Assembly (NCBI GenBank): GCA_013397865.1
Contig: VZTI01004650.1
Span: forward strand, 360,834-424,833
Length of the DNA: 64,000 nt
Reading direction: 5' to 3'
Source: Struthidea cinerea
Taxonomy: Eukaryota; Chordata; Aves; Passeriformes; Corcoracidae
Part shown: in pieces, positions 37,161 to 49,645 of the stretch
Position numbering within the stretch: the stretch's first letter is position 1
Layout of the letters: each line of letters starts with the position of its first letter
Position numbers and translations under genes: made by a program
Notes under the pieces: model-generated
What the model saw: the letters and a program-made list of their open reading frames with translations, nothing else
The model's database searches: none
Told to the model about the DNA's origin: nothing

Positions 37161-40100
37161 GTAAGGTGAGCTTATGTGGTCCTGTAAACACTGATTAAGT
37201 GAAGTTACCTATTGTGTGAGAGATCTGAAAAATCCTGATGCAAAATGATAAAAAGAAATTTATGAGAGGATTGTCATTGTGTACAGTCTCTAAATTTTAA
37301 ATTAAAATCTGTATAATGTGCTAAGTAAGCCTTTTGAGTACCATGATTTATTACGCCTTCATGAACTTTGCTAACATAGCTTTTAAATTTATTGCATTAA
37401 AGAATATATTCTCAGCCAAACTCTTCTGGATCCTATTATTCTCTTTTTCCTTTTGAACTGTGACCCATTCTTTGTGCCTAGTATGATTCAGCCAAGCTTT
37501 TACCTACTACAGTAAGTGAAACATTACATTTTTTGGGGAGATAGTACCTAATAAGAAGAAGACCATGAAGTCATTTGCACAGCTACATGCGTAAGTTGTG
37601 TGAACTCCAGAAATCAGTTACTGCCACAAAGTACAAAGGTTGTATAGGCAACGATGAGTTAATGTTTGGGGTCAATATCAAGTTCTCAGTGTCAGTAAAG
37701 GGCCAATGTAATTTAAGTGGTGTTACATGAAGGGGCCCACACCACTGTCTGTGTGCCTAGGTAGCTTGGCCTGTGACTGCCATTAGTACCTGAAAGGAGG
37801 GTGACAGAACAATATCTGTCATATTCAAAATAGGAATACAGCCTTGTATTTTACCACATTCCCAGGAAGCCTGGAGCAATGCGCTCCTCGTGACTCAGGA
37901 TGGTTGGTTTCCAGATGCTCTTTTGGTCAGTCATTCAAGCGAGGATTGCGCACAGTGCTGCTCCTCAAATTGCAAACCTCCTCACACTGCTCATTCAGCA
38001 GAACAAATACCCGTGCCTGAGAATAAAAGGCAGCAGGACTTCCCTGTTCTGCTTCCTACCGAGTCAGGAGCTTGGGCTTTGTTATGCCAAAAATTTTTTG
38101 GCTTTACATTGCTGGAAGTACAAAATACTCTGAGTACAAGAAATAGCAGATTATCTCTCACAGCAGGTATGCTGCCTGTGCAGAGCAGGAAAAGCTCCTT
38201 TCAGCATCATTGGCATGATGAGAACATGTACCATCCCATTCTAGTTTCCACTCTGCCTCCAAGAGTCTACCAAGAACAGTGAATCTGCTTCTCTTCTACC
38301 CACATATGGATTCTATCTGGAGGAGGATTAACTTCAGGTGAATAGTGAATGGTTGCCTGTAAAAAAAGTATCTGTTTTCTAAAAAGTCACTATCCTTAGA
38401 AACTCTTATCAACATGGAGTAGTGGAGATTAGGCTGGAGACAGGAGAAGTAGGGGAGGAGGGTGGCATGTGCAGTTCTGGGACCCACCTGTGAGCAGGGC
38501 ACCTGCTGCAGTCCAGAACAGCTCCCAAGATTTCTGGAGCATGCCAGGGTCAGAGGTTTCAAGGAGAGAGTCCCTCAGAATATGGAATAGAGGGGGGAGC
38601 CTTAAAAACTTTGAGGTTAATAACTGTAGTCAAAAAAATATATTCTCATTTCAAATGTTCCATTTAAATGCATCGATGCAAAACTTGGTGAAAGCAACAG
38701 TAGGGATTTGTAAACTCTTTGAGGCAGAGACCAGGCTTTGACAGTCTTCAGAAGAGTGAAACATCAGTTTTAAGTCAAACCCACAAGTCCTATAATTAAA
38801 AAAAAAAAATAGCAAAAATGCAGTTGGTGCACGGCCACCCCATACATCTTTAGCTGTTGGAAGCATGTGACTCCTGGCTTGGAGTTTCAAATGACATAAA
38901 AGGTATGTTGGCATAGAGTATCCTTACTCCTTACCACATCTTGCTACACACTCTTACTGACACAGACATTCTCCTGGTTTCAGTCTGTGCCGCACACTTC
39001 CAGCTCTGTGTAAACTAGCATCTCACTGCCATAATGACAGAGATGTGAACTGGAGCTCCTTGATGACATCACAGCCACGAGGCTGGCCTGGCTTTGCCAG
39101 CTGGCAGTGGAAATGTCACGCCTGACTCTCAGTGATGCAGAACACAGGACGTGCAGTGCCGGGCCACAGAGCACAGGGGTAAAATAGGGGCCTCTGTGAC
39201 AAAAGGAGGACAATCTCCAACAGCAAAACAAATCCTGTGCTGGGATTTTAAAATGGTCATGTCACAGCTTGGAGCCGCTCTGTAAAAGCTCCACCCACCG
39301 CTGTGCGATGGCAGACTTGGTGGCTCACGGGTGGCAGAACCGTAAAAAGCCAGGAAACCATCAAATAAGCACAGATGCGACCCATAAAGTTCCCCTTCCA
39401 CCCTGCAGCAAATCTGAAAACAGGCTAACTCTGAACATTCCTCCTCCTCTGGTTCATGAAGCACTTGAAATATGGATAGCTTGGTCCTGGGGACAACACC
39501 AAAAATGCAAACCTGGCTATCAAACCCTCTTCTAACTCCACCACTGTCAGTGGGCTGCTGCCATTCAGAAAAACTGTGCTAAGAAGATGCATTTGGTTGA
39601 ATCATGTGGAGTGAAAAGACTGGGTATAGAGCAGAAACGTTGAAACCTGTATAATGTTCTGGGATTTTAGAGCAGAAATTTATTGAAAAAGCAAGAAAAC
39701 TGAAGTTGGCAAAACCAAATGTCTAGCATAATAATAATAAAATGCCTTTTGTCTTCAATATCATCCCATGGGTTTCATTGTTTCCTTTTGCAAACAACAT
39801 TATCTGGAGAACAGACAAAATTTCCATTTAGTCGAAGAACTGTGGCTGTCTCCAGTCATCTGTATGCTAGAGGAACACGGGGGCAGAAAAAATGAGTTGT
39901 GCTTTTTTAGAAAAACATTTTGACCATACCTGAGGACCTCACCTAAGATGAATGTTTTAAAAGCAAGCATATTTCTCTGTCATTTTTCTTAAGACTGAAG
40001 TCATCAGTGATGCCATAAATCTCACCTGCCAGCAGTAACAGACATGTTTTGCCCTGTAGGCACGACTGATTTTAGATTTCATATTAAGATTTGATCAATA

Positions 40101-41749
40101 CATGGTTTGTGTATCTGAACATTTCAGGGAAAAAAGGTAGGCTGGCTTTCAAAGGCTGAGGTAGCTGCTTGAAGCAGAAATGTACATGCCAAAGGACACA
40201 CATTCCTCCTTCTCATTTGGGTCTCTTCCTTTCAAAGTACACTGACCTCCTTTGTCTCTTTATCTGTGTCTCCTTCAAAATGCCAGTCAGTTTAGTCTAT
40301 GTAGGAGACTTCTAAGCTAGGTCTAATAAACACCTCTGTCATACTGAATATCTCTTGTAGTAAGTTTTTCAGTGTTGTTTACAGACAAGACCACTTTCTT
40401 GTGTCTTTGAGAGGTATGCTCTGACAGAAGCAACTAGTACTGACCTTGGTAGAAGGGCTCATTTATCAGCAGGGGTGGGAAAGCCATAGCTATAAACATG
40501 TAAACAAGACCAAACCATAGCTGTGTTAAAAGGCTTGTGTCTATGTTGAAGAAAACCAAAAACCCAAACCCAAACGCACCAAGAAGTAATTACACATCTC
40601 TGCTCTTTTGTTTAATATTAAACTGTGTAGCACTTGCCTTGTGCTGTAGTGAGCAATAGGTTGCATGAAAGCTCTTGTGAGTCACGGCTACTGAAGCACT
40701 TGTTTCTTGCTCACGTGCTTGCTTACACTTCACCACACTTTAGTCCTTTGTGCTGGTGGATCTGGAAACTCTGCCTACTGCAGCAGCACCTCTCCTGCCT
40801 CTGAGGCTCCACCCAAGGGGATAAGGACTGTATTGTGCCAGATATGAACAGATATTCATACTTCCTATAGCTTTCAGTCTAAATAAGCGAAGAGCAGGAG
40901 ACAGAGGTGTATTCTCCATTACGAAATGAGGGATTTAGTGATTTCCTCAAAGCTGTGCATGTAATTGCTGTCAGATCTAGCAACTGAAAACAGGATTCTG
41001 GAGCTCCCAAGTGCCAGCATGAAGAAACTAGACGTGTCCAAAATTTGCCCAGTTCTAATTACAGAAAATGAAAATATACTTTAAAAATAAACTCAGAGAT
41101 TTTTATAATTGATATGTATCAAAACATGCACCAGTAAAATCCCTCCTTTCTCAAATGCAGTTTCTGTGTACAGACACACATGAAGATGAACTCGGAGTTT
41201 AAGTGGGTGAGTTTGGTTTACTTGTCTGGAGTTGTGCCTGTTTACATATGGCTGAGTTACAGGTATTATATCTTTGACAATGTACTTCATTAATATTTTT
41301 GTACAAACCCATCTTCACCACAATCTTCAACGGCTGTCTATTACTCTGTTTTTCACTTGTTTAAACTTTTCACCTTCCTGCTGAGGTCCTAATGTTTCCT
41401 AATGCTCTGGTTCTGGGGTAGTGGTTTTAGTCTTTTCTTTTTTTAAGGTTTGTGAAGATTGTCCAGTACTTTGAGCAAAAGCTTTAGGAATGAATGTATA
41501 ACACTAGGACCAATCCCTTTGCCCTTCCTCATTCTGAGGTTCCTCTTTTGATTTCAAGAGCAGAACCAGCTGAGCAAGACACAACTCAGCACAAATAGTA
41601 TTGGCAGGAGGACCCACAAAGCAGAAACAGAACTCCTGTCCTTCAGCCAGAAGCCATTATAATTCCTGTGACGAAGAAGATCATGTTGCACTTCTGTTCC
41701 TACAGTCACAGTAAGAGGAACAGTCAGTTCTCAGAAATACTTGATTTTA
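37161..41749. other. Unique sequence, nothing recognised
   Basis: No supported gene or repeat. The 130-aa open frame at 37890-38282 and the overlapping frames at 38980-39535 have no recognisable domain, and frames are open on both strands. Confidence 0.35.
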
Positions 41750-42850
41750 TTTTAAGCAGTGTTGCATGCTAGAGAGAGCTGAGCTAACACTGCAGCTAGG
41801 CTCCTGCAAAGAGAAATCAGAACATGGAAAATGCAGAGTAGATGCAGTAATATATGTACTGGAAAAGAAAGACAGTGATGCAAGAAGCTCCTTCTTTACT
41901 GAGGAATGGATTGACAGAAAGGAGAAAAGGTGCACTGAAAGAATAATTGACATTATCCAGATATAGCACACACCAAGCTGCTTGTGGAACAACTGGATAT
42001 TGAACTAGTGAGCAAGAACTGGAGAAACTGAGAGATGTGGAGAACGTCTCAGGAAGGAAAAAAAACACAATGAAAACTCTTGCAAAGTTCACTGGAAAAC
42101 TCCAGGTGGGGGACTGAGGTGCCCAACGAAGCAGACAGAGCAGGGAAATGCAATGCAAAAAAAGTAAGTGAAGAACTAATGATTGAAGAAGAAACTATAG
42201 TGAAGTGGGTAAATGCAGAGCCTTCTCCCAAATGACAATCTGCAAAAGAAGAAATGGGTGAATTGAAGGCAAAGGTGCAAAACATCCTCAGATTTGGGTA
42301 GAACAACAAGAAAAAAAAAAAATAGAAGACACAGGACTTCCAGACAGAATTAGTTCCACCTTAATACAACATCCAGTGAAATGAGGGAACTTAGCCAAGA
42401 TATCATTAATATCACTGTAATAGAAATGTCAGCAATATAAGCTGCAACTGAGAAGATGAAAAACAACAGAGCAGCAGTCAAAAAAGTCCTAGCAGTAATG
42501 CTAAGGATATGTGACATCCACAACTTAAAAGAAACCATGGCAGAGCTCAGCAGCGATGCCTGAGAAAGAAAAGAGATCCCTCCAGCACACTGAAAACACG
42601 AAATTATTGTCAAAATGCTCCAAAATGGGATTGCAAGAACCATGTCTGCAAAGTTGTCTGGAAACAAGTCACAAACTGTATCTTATCTGAAAAGTTTTCT
42701 GCAAGTGCTGCACCCCGTGAAGTAAAAGGAGCAGTAGATGGGAAGTTTTGGGAATAGGTTGGATATTGGCACAGCCCTGTAGAGACCAGATACATCCACT
42801 TAACCCACTGTAGAGGTATGCAAAACAAATCATTGGCTTTCAAAGCTCCC
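41750..42850 (+). pseudogene. K/E-rich decayed coding-like block, possible retrocopy of a coiled-coil gene
   Basis: The plus-strand translation in shifting frames is strongly enriched in Lys, Glu, Gln, Ala and Met, with coiled-coil-like pieces such as 'SEELMIEEETIVKWVNAE', 'SAKEEMGELKAKVQNILR' and 'NNRAAVKKVLAVMLRI', separated by stops and frameshifts. The antisense strand shows the mirror effect, with long Ser/Phe/Leu-rich open frames. No intron-like interruption is seen across about 1 kb, which would fit a processed pseudogene. I could not name a parent gene and no clear poly-A tail or target-site duplication was found. An A-rich unique sequence is the alternative. Confidence 0.25.
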
Positions 42851-43199
42851 AAAATAGCTTGAAGAAATCTTTGTTATTGACTCTTTTGGTCCTAGAGAAG
42901 CTTGCCTGCTGTTATTCCTAACAGTAAGGAAGAGAAAAGTTAAGTGCTTCTGAGAAAGAGTCAACAGTCATTTAGCATAAACACCCCTTAAAAATGTGGC
43001 TGCTTTTCCCTTCTGTTGATATTAGGATTTGTCATGGATGGACGGAGTCCGTGTGCACTGACAATATTAATCCTGTGTAAGTGTGGACACTGCCTCTACA
43101 CTTTTGATAGCACAAGTGTCCCTAGGTACAGCTCATTGCCACCATGTGTCATAGTGCCCAAGTTCTCAGGAGTGGTCATAAAAGGAAGAAGGGCCAGAT
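42851..43199. other. Short unique spacer
   Basis: Nothing recognised between the coding-like block and the CR1 copy. Confidence 0.4.
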
Positions 43200-43990
43200 C
43201 ATAGAACGTTAAGGTGGGAAAAGACCTCTAAGATCATCCAGCTGTAAAAGTAGCACCACCATCATGTTCACCACTAAACCATGTCCTCAAGAGCCATTAC
43301 CACACATTTTTTTAACATATACAGGGATGGTGACATCCCCATTTTCCTGGGCAACCTGTACCAATGCTTTGCAACCCTTTCAGCGAGAAATTTTTCCTAA
43401 TATCCAATCTAAACCTGGTGCAACTTGAAGCCATTTCCTCTTGTATTGACACTTGTTGCCTGGAAGAAGAGACCCTCACCTGGCTACACCCTCCTTTCAG
43501 GTAGTTGTAGAGAATGGTAAAGTTTCCTCCGAGCATCCTCTTCTCCAAGATAAACAACCCAGCTCCCTCAGCCATTCCTCATCAGACCTCTGCTCCAGAC
43601 CCTTCCCCAGCTTTCTTGCCCTTCTCTGGACATGCTCCAGCACCTCGATGTCTTTCTTGTAGTGAGGGGCCCAAAACTGAACACAGCACTCTAGGCACAA
43701 CCTCACCAGTGCCAAGTAAGAGGGACAATCACTGCCCTGGTCCTGCTGGCCACACTATTGCTGATATAGTGTGCCATATTGCTGATACAGGATGCCACTG
43801 TCCTTCTTGGCCACCTGGGCACATGCTGGGCCATATTCAGCTGCTGTTGACCAGCAGCCTCAGGTCCTTTTCTGCTGAGCCACCTTCCAGCCACTCTGTC
43901 CCCGCCCTATAGCACTGCATGGGGTTGTTGTGACCCAAGACCAGGACTTGGCACTCGGCCTTGTTGAACCTCATTCAACTGGTCTCAGCA
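43200..43990 (-). mobile_element. CR1 LINE fragment, antisense, about 0.8 kb
   Basis: In reverse complement it carries CR1 RT C-terminal sequence. The frame at 43715-43497 contains 'ALVRLCLECCVQFWAPHYKK', a hallmark CR1 segment, followed by 'VQRRARKLGKGLEQRSDEEW'. The 3' UTR with 'gatcttagaggtcttttccc' then follows toward 43210. The right end near 43990 is the 5' truncation point. Stops and indels make it inactive. Confidence 0.88.
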
Positions 43991-46374
43991 GCCTGTGTTT
44001 GCATGGTTGCTTAGAGTACATGCACTCTAAATAGATGGTTCTTTGGAAGGATATATGCAAAAATAACCACCCTAAAATTTCCAGTGTTTCTGGCCAAGTG
44101 ATGAAAGGCAGATGTTATGCCCTGGCTGTGACCTGTGATCACATCTTTTTCATGTGCTCTATGTCTAGTAGTTCCTTGAAGGGGTGGACCACTGTGCATC
44201 ATCAAGTTGACTGGGCTGCACATGCAAAGCTAAGTTCCTGAATGCTTTCAGAGACCTCTGGGAGAAACTAAAGGGCAGACAACCATCAGAATAACACATG
44301 CAAGTTAATCCTTACTGTCCTCTTCTTCTCGATGCACCTGATAACAGGCAGAATATATTTATCTTGTGGCAGCAGCACACATCAAGTTGCTATCACCGTG
44401 GGGAGTTCTGTAACCCCTCCTTATTCACGACAGACACATTTTCTGGTTATAAAATATTATCAGATCCAAACAAGACTTAAATTGCAGCTATTGTTAGTTA
44501 ACTGTGTTGTTTGCATTCCTCTGCCACAAACAATGGAAGTGTGCTGATTCTCCTGGAGGACACTGTCATAAACGCACCTCCTGATTTCTTTGCCACAAGT
44601 CACTCACAGGTGAGCTGCCATAACTTCATGATGGTTCTTAAGGCACTCCTTCACTGCCTTTTAGCCATCTAGCCTACAGAGCACTGTTGTCATGGATACA
44701 GCCTTTTCCCACCCTTTGCAATGTGGCATTTCTCAGGAGTTTTTTTGTAAATTCACAGAACAGGTGAACATGTATAGGATGTGATGGTCAGCTTCTCATA
44801 CTCATTTTGTGATCACTTCAGTGCACCAGGTTAGCTAACCCCTTATTAACACACTGGCATTTGTAACAAGGTCCATAGCTTTGGGGAAAGGTTATCGCAG
44901 CCCTTCTGCTGGTGTTGCTTAACACTGGAGGTCTAAGTCAGTAGCAGGTTGAGATTCTTGCAGAGTTTGCAGGGTTTGACTCAAGTATGTGAGAATTCAC
45001 TGCCTCCTCCAATATGGACAGGAAACATTTACAGATGCTCCCAGCAGAGTCTTCAAAGGGTGAGGCAGGAAAACATGTGGTGAACATGTGGACTTCTGTG
45101 GGAGGTGGTTCTGCCTGATGGATATTTTTCCTCTGTCAGCTTGTGATACAGACAGCAGACCCTGAGGGAATAGTGGGGTCATGCCTAGGACTGAAACAGC
45201 TCTGCTCGTGCTGAAGCAACAGGCAGAGCTGCCATTGCAACCATTTGTATTTCCAACAGTTATGCACTGCCAAACCACCGATTTGCTTTAGTGGGACAAA
45301 CATGGTATTGCCAGGAAAGGTGGGCACATTCTGTAACAGACATTTCCTCAGCCCTGAGTCTTTTCATTTTGTGGAAGCTTATCAGCAGAGGGAGAAAGAA
45401 AAGGAACTCCTCCTGCTTTGCTTCACTGCTTTTTACCAACTAATTATCACTTATACGTTGCACTTGTATAACTGACTACCCCAAAATTAATTAAATCCTT
45501 CCAATCCTTAGAACTCCAAACAGTTGGGTTGCCGTATTTAACCATTGTATTTAATCAGTCAGTAGCGGAAGGAAACTCTTGTTTAGAACAGAAAATGGTC
45601 TGAATTGTTCAGCCTCTCCTTGTACCTTCCAGAACCCAGATTCTTAAAGGAAAATCTCCTTACAGTTTGCCAACAGAAGTCAAATAAAGAAGCCTTCTGC
45701 TTGTTCTTCATGCAAATAACACCACAAGAGCTCACACTTTTTGTCACTCATGACTCTGCACTGAACATAATGTGTACACAGGATAATTTTATTTCTCTGG
45801 CTCATCCCGTGAAGAAAGAAGCCATTCCTTCCTTTCTGCCTTGATCTTTAGCTCAAAGAGCAAAGCTCTCCCTATTGCATGCATGCAGAACTATTTCTGA
45901 TGTATTGGCATGACCTCAGCAGCTTCTGCATTACAGATTTGTGAGGAAACCTTGTACCACCAATGAATTTAAACAGGATTCCAAGACACCAGGAAAATAT
46001 GAAAACGGTTCAAGTGCCTTACCAATACTTTCTTTAGTTGATCAAAAACTGGGGAGGTTAGGGAGATGCTGCCAGTTGTTAGCACAAAGACGTTTTCCAC
46101 TCAGTGGAGTGCAGTATGTCCTTTATGGCATATGCTTTTCTCCTTCTGCAAAGAAGCCATCATTTATTTCCTTTCATCAGCTAAGATGAATAGCATTTTA
46201 AACAGCATGTGCATCAGCCAAAACTGTCTCAGTATTCTCAGAACCAAAAAGACAAGCCCAAATTTTTTCATGCACAAAGAAGTTACAAGTCTGTTTCTCT
46301 AGATATAGTTTGTCTCAATGATTCAGCCACTTTGGTATGAATGTGATTGATTTAAGGAAAAAAGTAACAAAATC
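43991..46374. other. Unique sequence, nothing recognised
   Basis: No gene, RNA or repeat was supported. Open frames up to about 90 codons on either strand lack domain character. Confidence 0.35.
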
Positions 46375-46490
46375 ACAACATCACAGAATATGCTGAGTTG
46401 GAAGGGACCCACAAGGATCATCAGGATCTTAGCCCTGCACAGCACCATCCCCAAGAGTCACAGCATGTGCCTCAGAGCACCTATTGTGCA
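46375..46490 (-). mobile_element. CR1 3'-terminal fragment, antisense
   Basis: The plus-strand text 'acagaatatgctgagttgga' followed by 'agggacccacaaggatcatc' and 'ccctgcacagcaccatcccc' is the reverse complement of a CR1 3' end. Only about 115 bp remain. Confidence 0.75.
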
Positions 46491-49184
46491 GCAAAGTAGG
46501 AAAAATAATTGAAGATGGCTCCTTCTCAGTAACCCTGGGTGGCTCATGAATACTGGATAGAATGAAAGCCAATGAAAACTAATAATTTTGTCACTAAAGC
46601 ATCCTGCCATGACTCTAAGTTCAGACGAGGAACAGAGCAGGGAGGAATGGAAATGACATTCTGTCATGTTCCAGAGTAAAGTCACACTCCAAGCAAAGAA
46701 AGGATGGCATAATCTCCAGACCCAGATTCCTCAGTAAAGGATTCAATGCTTTTCAGGAACTGTGATGTTCCAATATTTTACATCTTGTCAACAATATTTT
46801 TGATGCACTGGGAAAATAAGAGATGCATGCAAGTGAAATACAGGACAAAGACTCCTGCCACAAGAAAGGTTCATGAGTAAGAGTGAGCTCTATGCCTTCA
46901 GCATGAATTATGAGCAGGTCAGAGGTAACAAGTGTAACAAATCACAGTTCCACAAATACTTTTCATGCCATTTAATGTCCTGCTGCTGCATAGTTCCATG
47001 AGGACACGGAGCAATTGCAAACATGTGAATGCAGCAGGTTTCCATCTGACTTCAGCAGCAATTTGTATATGGTGCAGAGTAACCTGCAGCCTCAATACAT
47101 TTGAGTTGTGTTTGGAAAAGCAGTTAAATATCCAGATGCCTAACAAAATCTCTTCGTCTGGGAAACTGGGATAGGGGTGATGCAAACAAATCCTTCCTTA
47201 TTGGGCTTTTCTATAAGACTTATTTGTCTGGAAGCACAAATTGTTCCTGTCTAATGGAAACAAGTCCCTTCTTTATCTTCATATTCCCATATTGAAGTTA
47301 CTCAAAAGATTAAGAAAACCTTAGGAGAATTCCAGAATTTCAGCATGAGAAATTTCTGAGTAAATTTAGTTTCTTTTTCCTGTTAGAAGTCCAGATCCCT
47401 CTACCTCCCTGGGTCCTCTTCATCCAATATTAATTTAAACTCTTGCCCATTCTGAGGTACCCTAGAATTGCAGCCTTTATCTAAGAAACGCTTCAGAGAA
47501 AGAGTGCTGAGAAAACCATTGGTATGGAAATAACAACCTCATCAAGCCTCACAATCCACAACTGAGCAGCTTCATGAGTAACTAATGTATTCTAGGCTCT
47601 CTCTATGCTCCCTATTTAGCCCTACCATTTCATAGCCAGAGTTCCAGTCACACGAGATACTCTCGTGAAAAAACAAGGCTGGTTGCTTTTTAGAAAATAG
47701 AAATCTGTTCCATCCAAATTCTCTTCCCCGTGTGTATGGCACAAAGCTTTTCAACAGAAGTAGCTGCTACAACAACAAACCCTCTTTGGACCTGTCTGGA
47801 CTCAAGTGGATACTAGATGCAAACTGCAAGGGGAGCTCTGTATTTAATTGGATATACAGCCCTTCTATTCTAATCCCTAGATGGAAGTTTTCCCTCAATA
47901 CCAGAAGAAAATACTCTGAAGATCCAACTCACATTTCCTGTGTCAAGAGGGGAATAAACAACAAAACAAAAAAAAATTGTATTGTGCTTAGTAAAGGCAT
48001 TAGTTATATAGTAAGGACCAGTTTCAGTTGATAAAGAGTTAAAAGTTTTGCTATGAGAGAAGAAAATGGGCTTCAGGAATAAAAAAACCCTGGGCTTTTA
48101 ACCTGCTGTGTCACATGGCATAGAACATGATTGCTTGCAGAGTTATTGAGAGTGTGTAAATAGTGGTGCAACAGAGCTTCCATTTCTTAGCTAAATATAA
48201 AGGTAAGGAAGCCTTTTGAAGTCACAGATTGGCAGAGAGGCAACTAAGAGCAGTTGCTCTGCAAATTGCATGGAGACACATCATAACCATGTTTGCTCTG
48301 GAGTAGGAAGACAGCTTCAGGAAACACGAAGCAAACACTGGATCCAGGTCTTTTGGGAATTTTTCCATTTACTTCCATTATGAAGCTGTGTAGCTTTTTC
48401 CACTGCTGAAGATAAACTTCACCAACAGCAAGTTTTGTCCTCATCAAGGTAGACATAGCCATCCATCTGACTACAGTACTGCTTTATGTCCCAGAGAAGT
48501 GGTGTGGGGAGTTCTTTGTGGGGAGTACCTAGTGTGCCCATTTGGTGCTCCACAGTAATCCATGGGAATAATCCATGTGTCCCAGATATGTTTTTAAAAA
48601 GAGAATTTTGCCACTTTGTGATTTTTTACTTTCCTGGATTTCTCACGGCACACAACTCATTCTCAGACATAAATTCACTGTCCTGGAAGTTGCCACGGCT
48701 TAACTTTGTGACTTTCTTAGAATTTCTTCATTTTACATAACTTAAATGAAAACGCACATTGAAACATATGATACTAAGAAACAATTTACTCTGAATGTAC
48801 TGTGGGGACTAGTCAACAAAAGGAGTTTGGCATAGTCTACTCTATAGATCACTTACATCTCTCATCCAAAACCTTTAACCTAAGGCTCTGCCTTTCCATG
48901 ATATCCTTACTGTTGTTAACCTCATTGTTCTTTAATGCACCTGGACTAACACTAGACATAGACTCAGATGTAACTCAGTGATGCCTAATGAAATTTGTAT
49001 TTCTATCAGTTGGAAGCAGAAATCTACTGTCCTGGATTTACTGCTTGCTCCTTATTGCTGCCATTGTTCTTTAAATACCACTCTAGTAAATTAAAAAATA
49101 AATCCTAAGCTAAGTATTGCATGACTTGAAGTGGTATCCTGTAGAATGAAGTTTCTACCTCTTCTACTTGAAGGATTGTCTTCA
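46491..49184. other. Unique sequence, nothing recognised
   Basis: No gene or repeat was supported. A donor-like GTAAGG near 48203 would leave only a 12-nt exon after the nearest acceptor. Confidence 0.35.
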
Positions 49185-49645
49185 GGGTAATCCCAGATGT
49201 GGGTACAGACTGGGACAAGAATTCATTGAGAGCAGCCCTGTGAAGAAGGACTTGGGGGTGCTGGTGGGTGAGAGGCTGGACATGACCCAGCCATGAGCAC
49301 CCATAGCCCAGAGAGCCAAACGTGTCCTGGGCTGCATCCAAAGTGGCCAGCAGGGGAGGGAGGGGATTCTGCCCCTCTGCTCCACTCTGGTGAGACCCCA
49401 CCTGGAACACTGCATCCAGCTCTGGGGTCCCAGCACAGGAAGGACACGGACTGCTTGGAGTGAGTCCAGAGGAGGCCACCAAGGTGGTTAGCGAGATGGA
49501 GGACCTCCGCTATGAGGAGAGGCTCAGAGGGTCAGTGTTGTTCAGCCTGGAGATGAGAAGGCTCCATGAAGACCTTACAGCACCTTCCAGTACTTAAAGG
49601 GGGCTATAAGACACAGGGAGAGGGGCTTTTACATGTATAGAGAGT
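49185..49645 (+). mobile_element. CR1 LINE internal fragment, 3'-truncated
   Basis: The sequence from 'gagagcagccctgtgaagaa' through 'gagaccccacctggaacact' and 'gctcagagggtcagtgttgt' matches the same CR1 region as the copy at 14140-14935, with near identity over roughly 220 bp. It stops near 49645, after the 'cagcaccttccagtacttaa' part, without the 3' terminal repeat. A post-insertion deletion probably removed the end. Confidence 0.85.
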
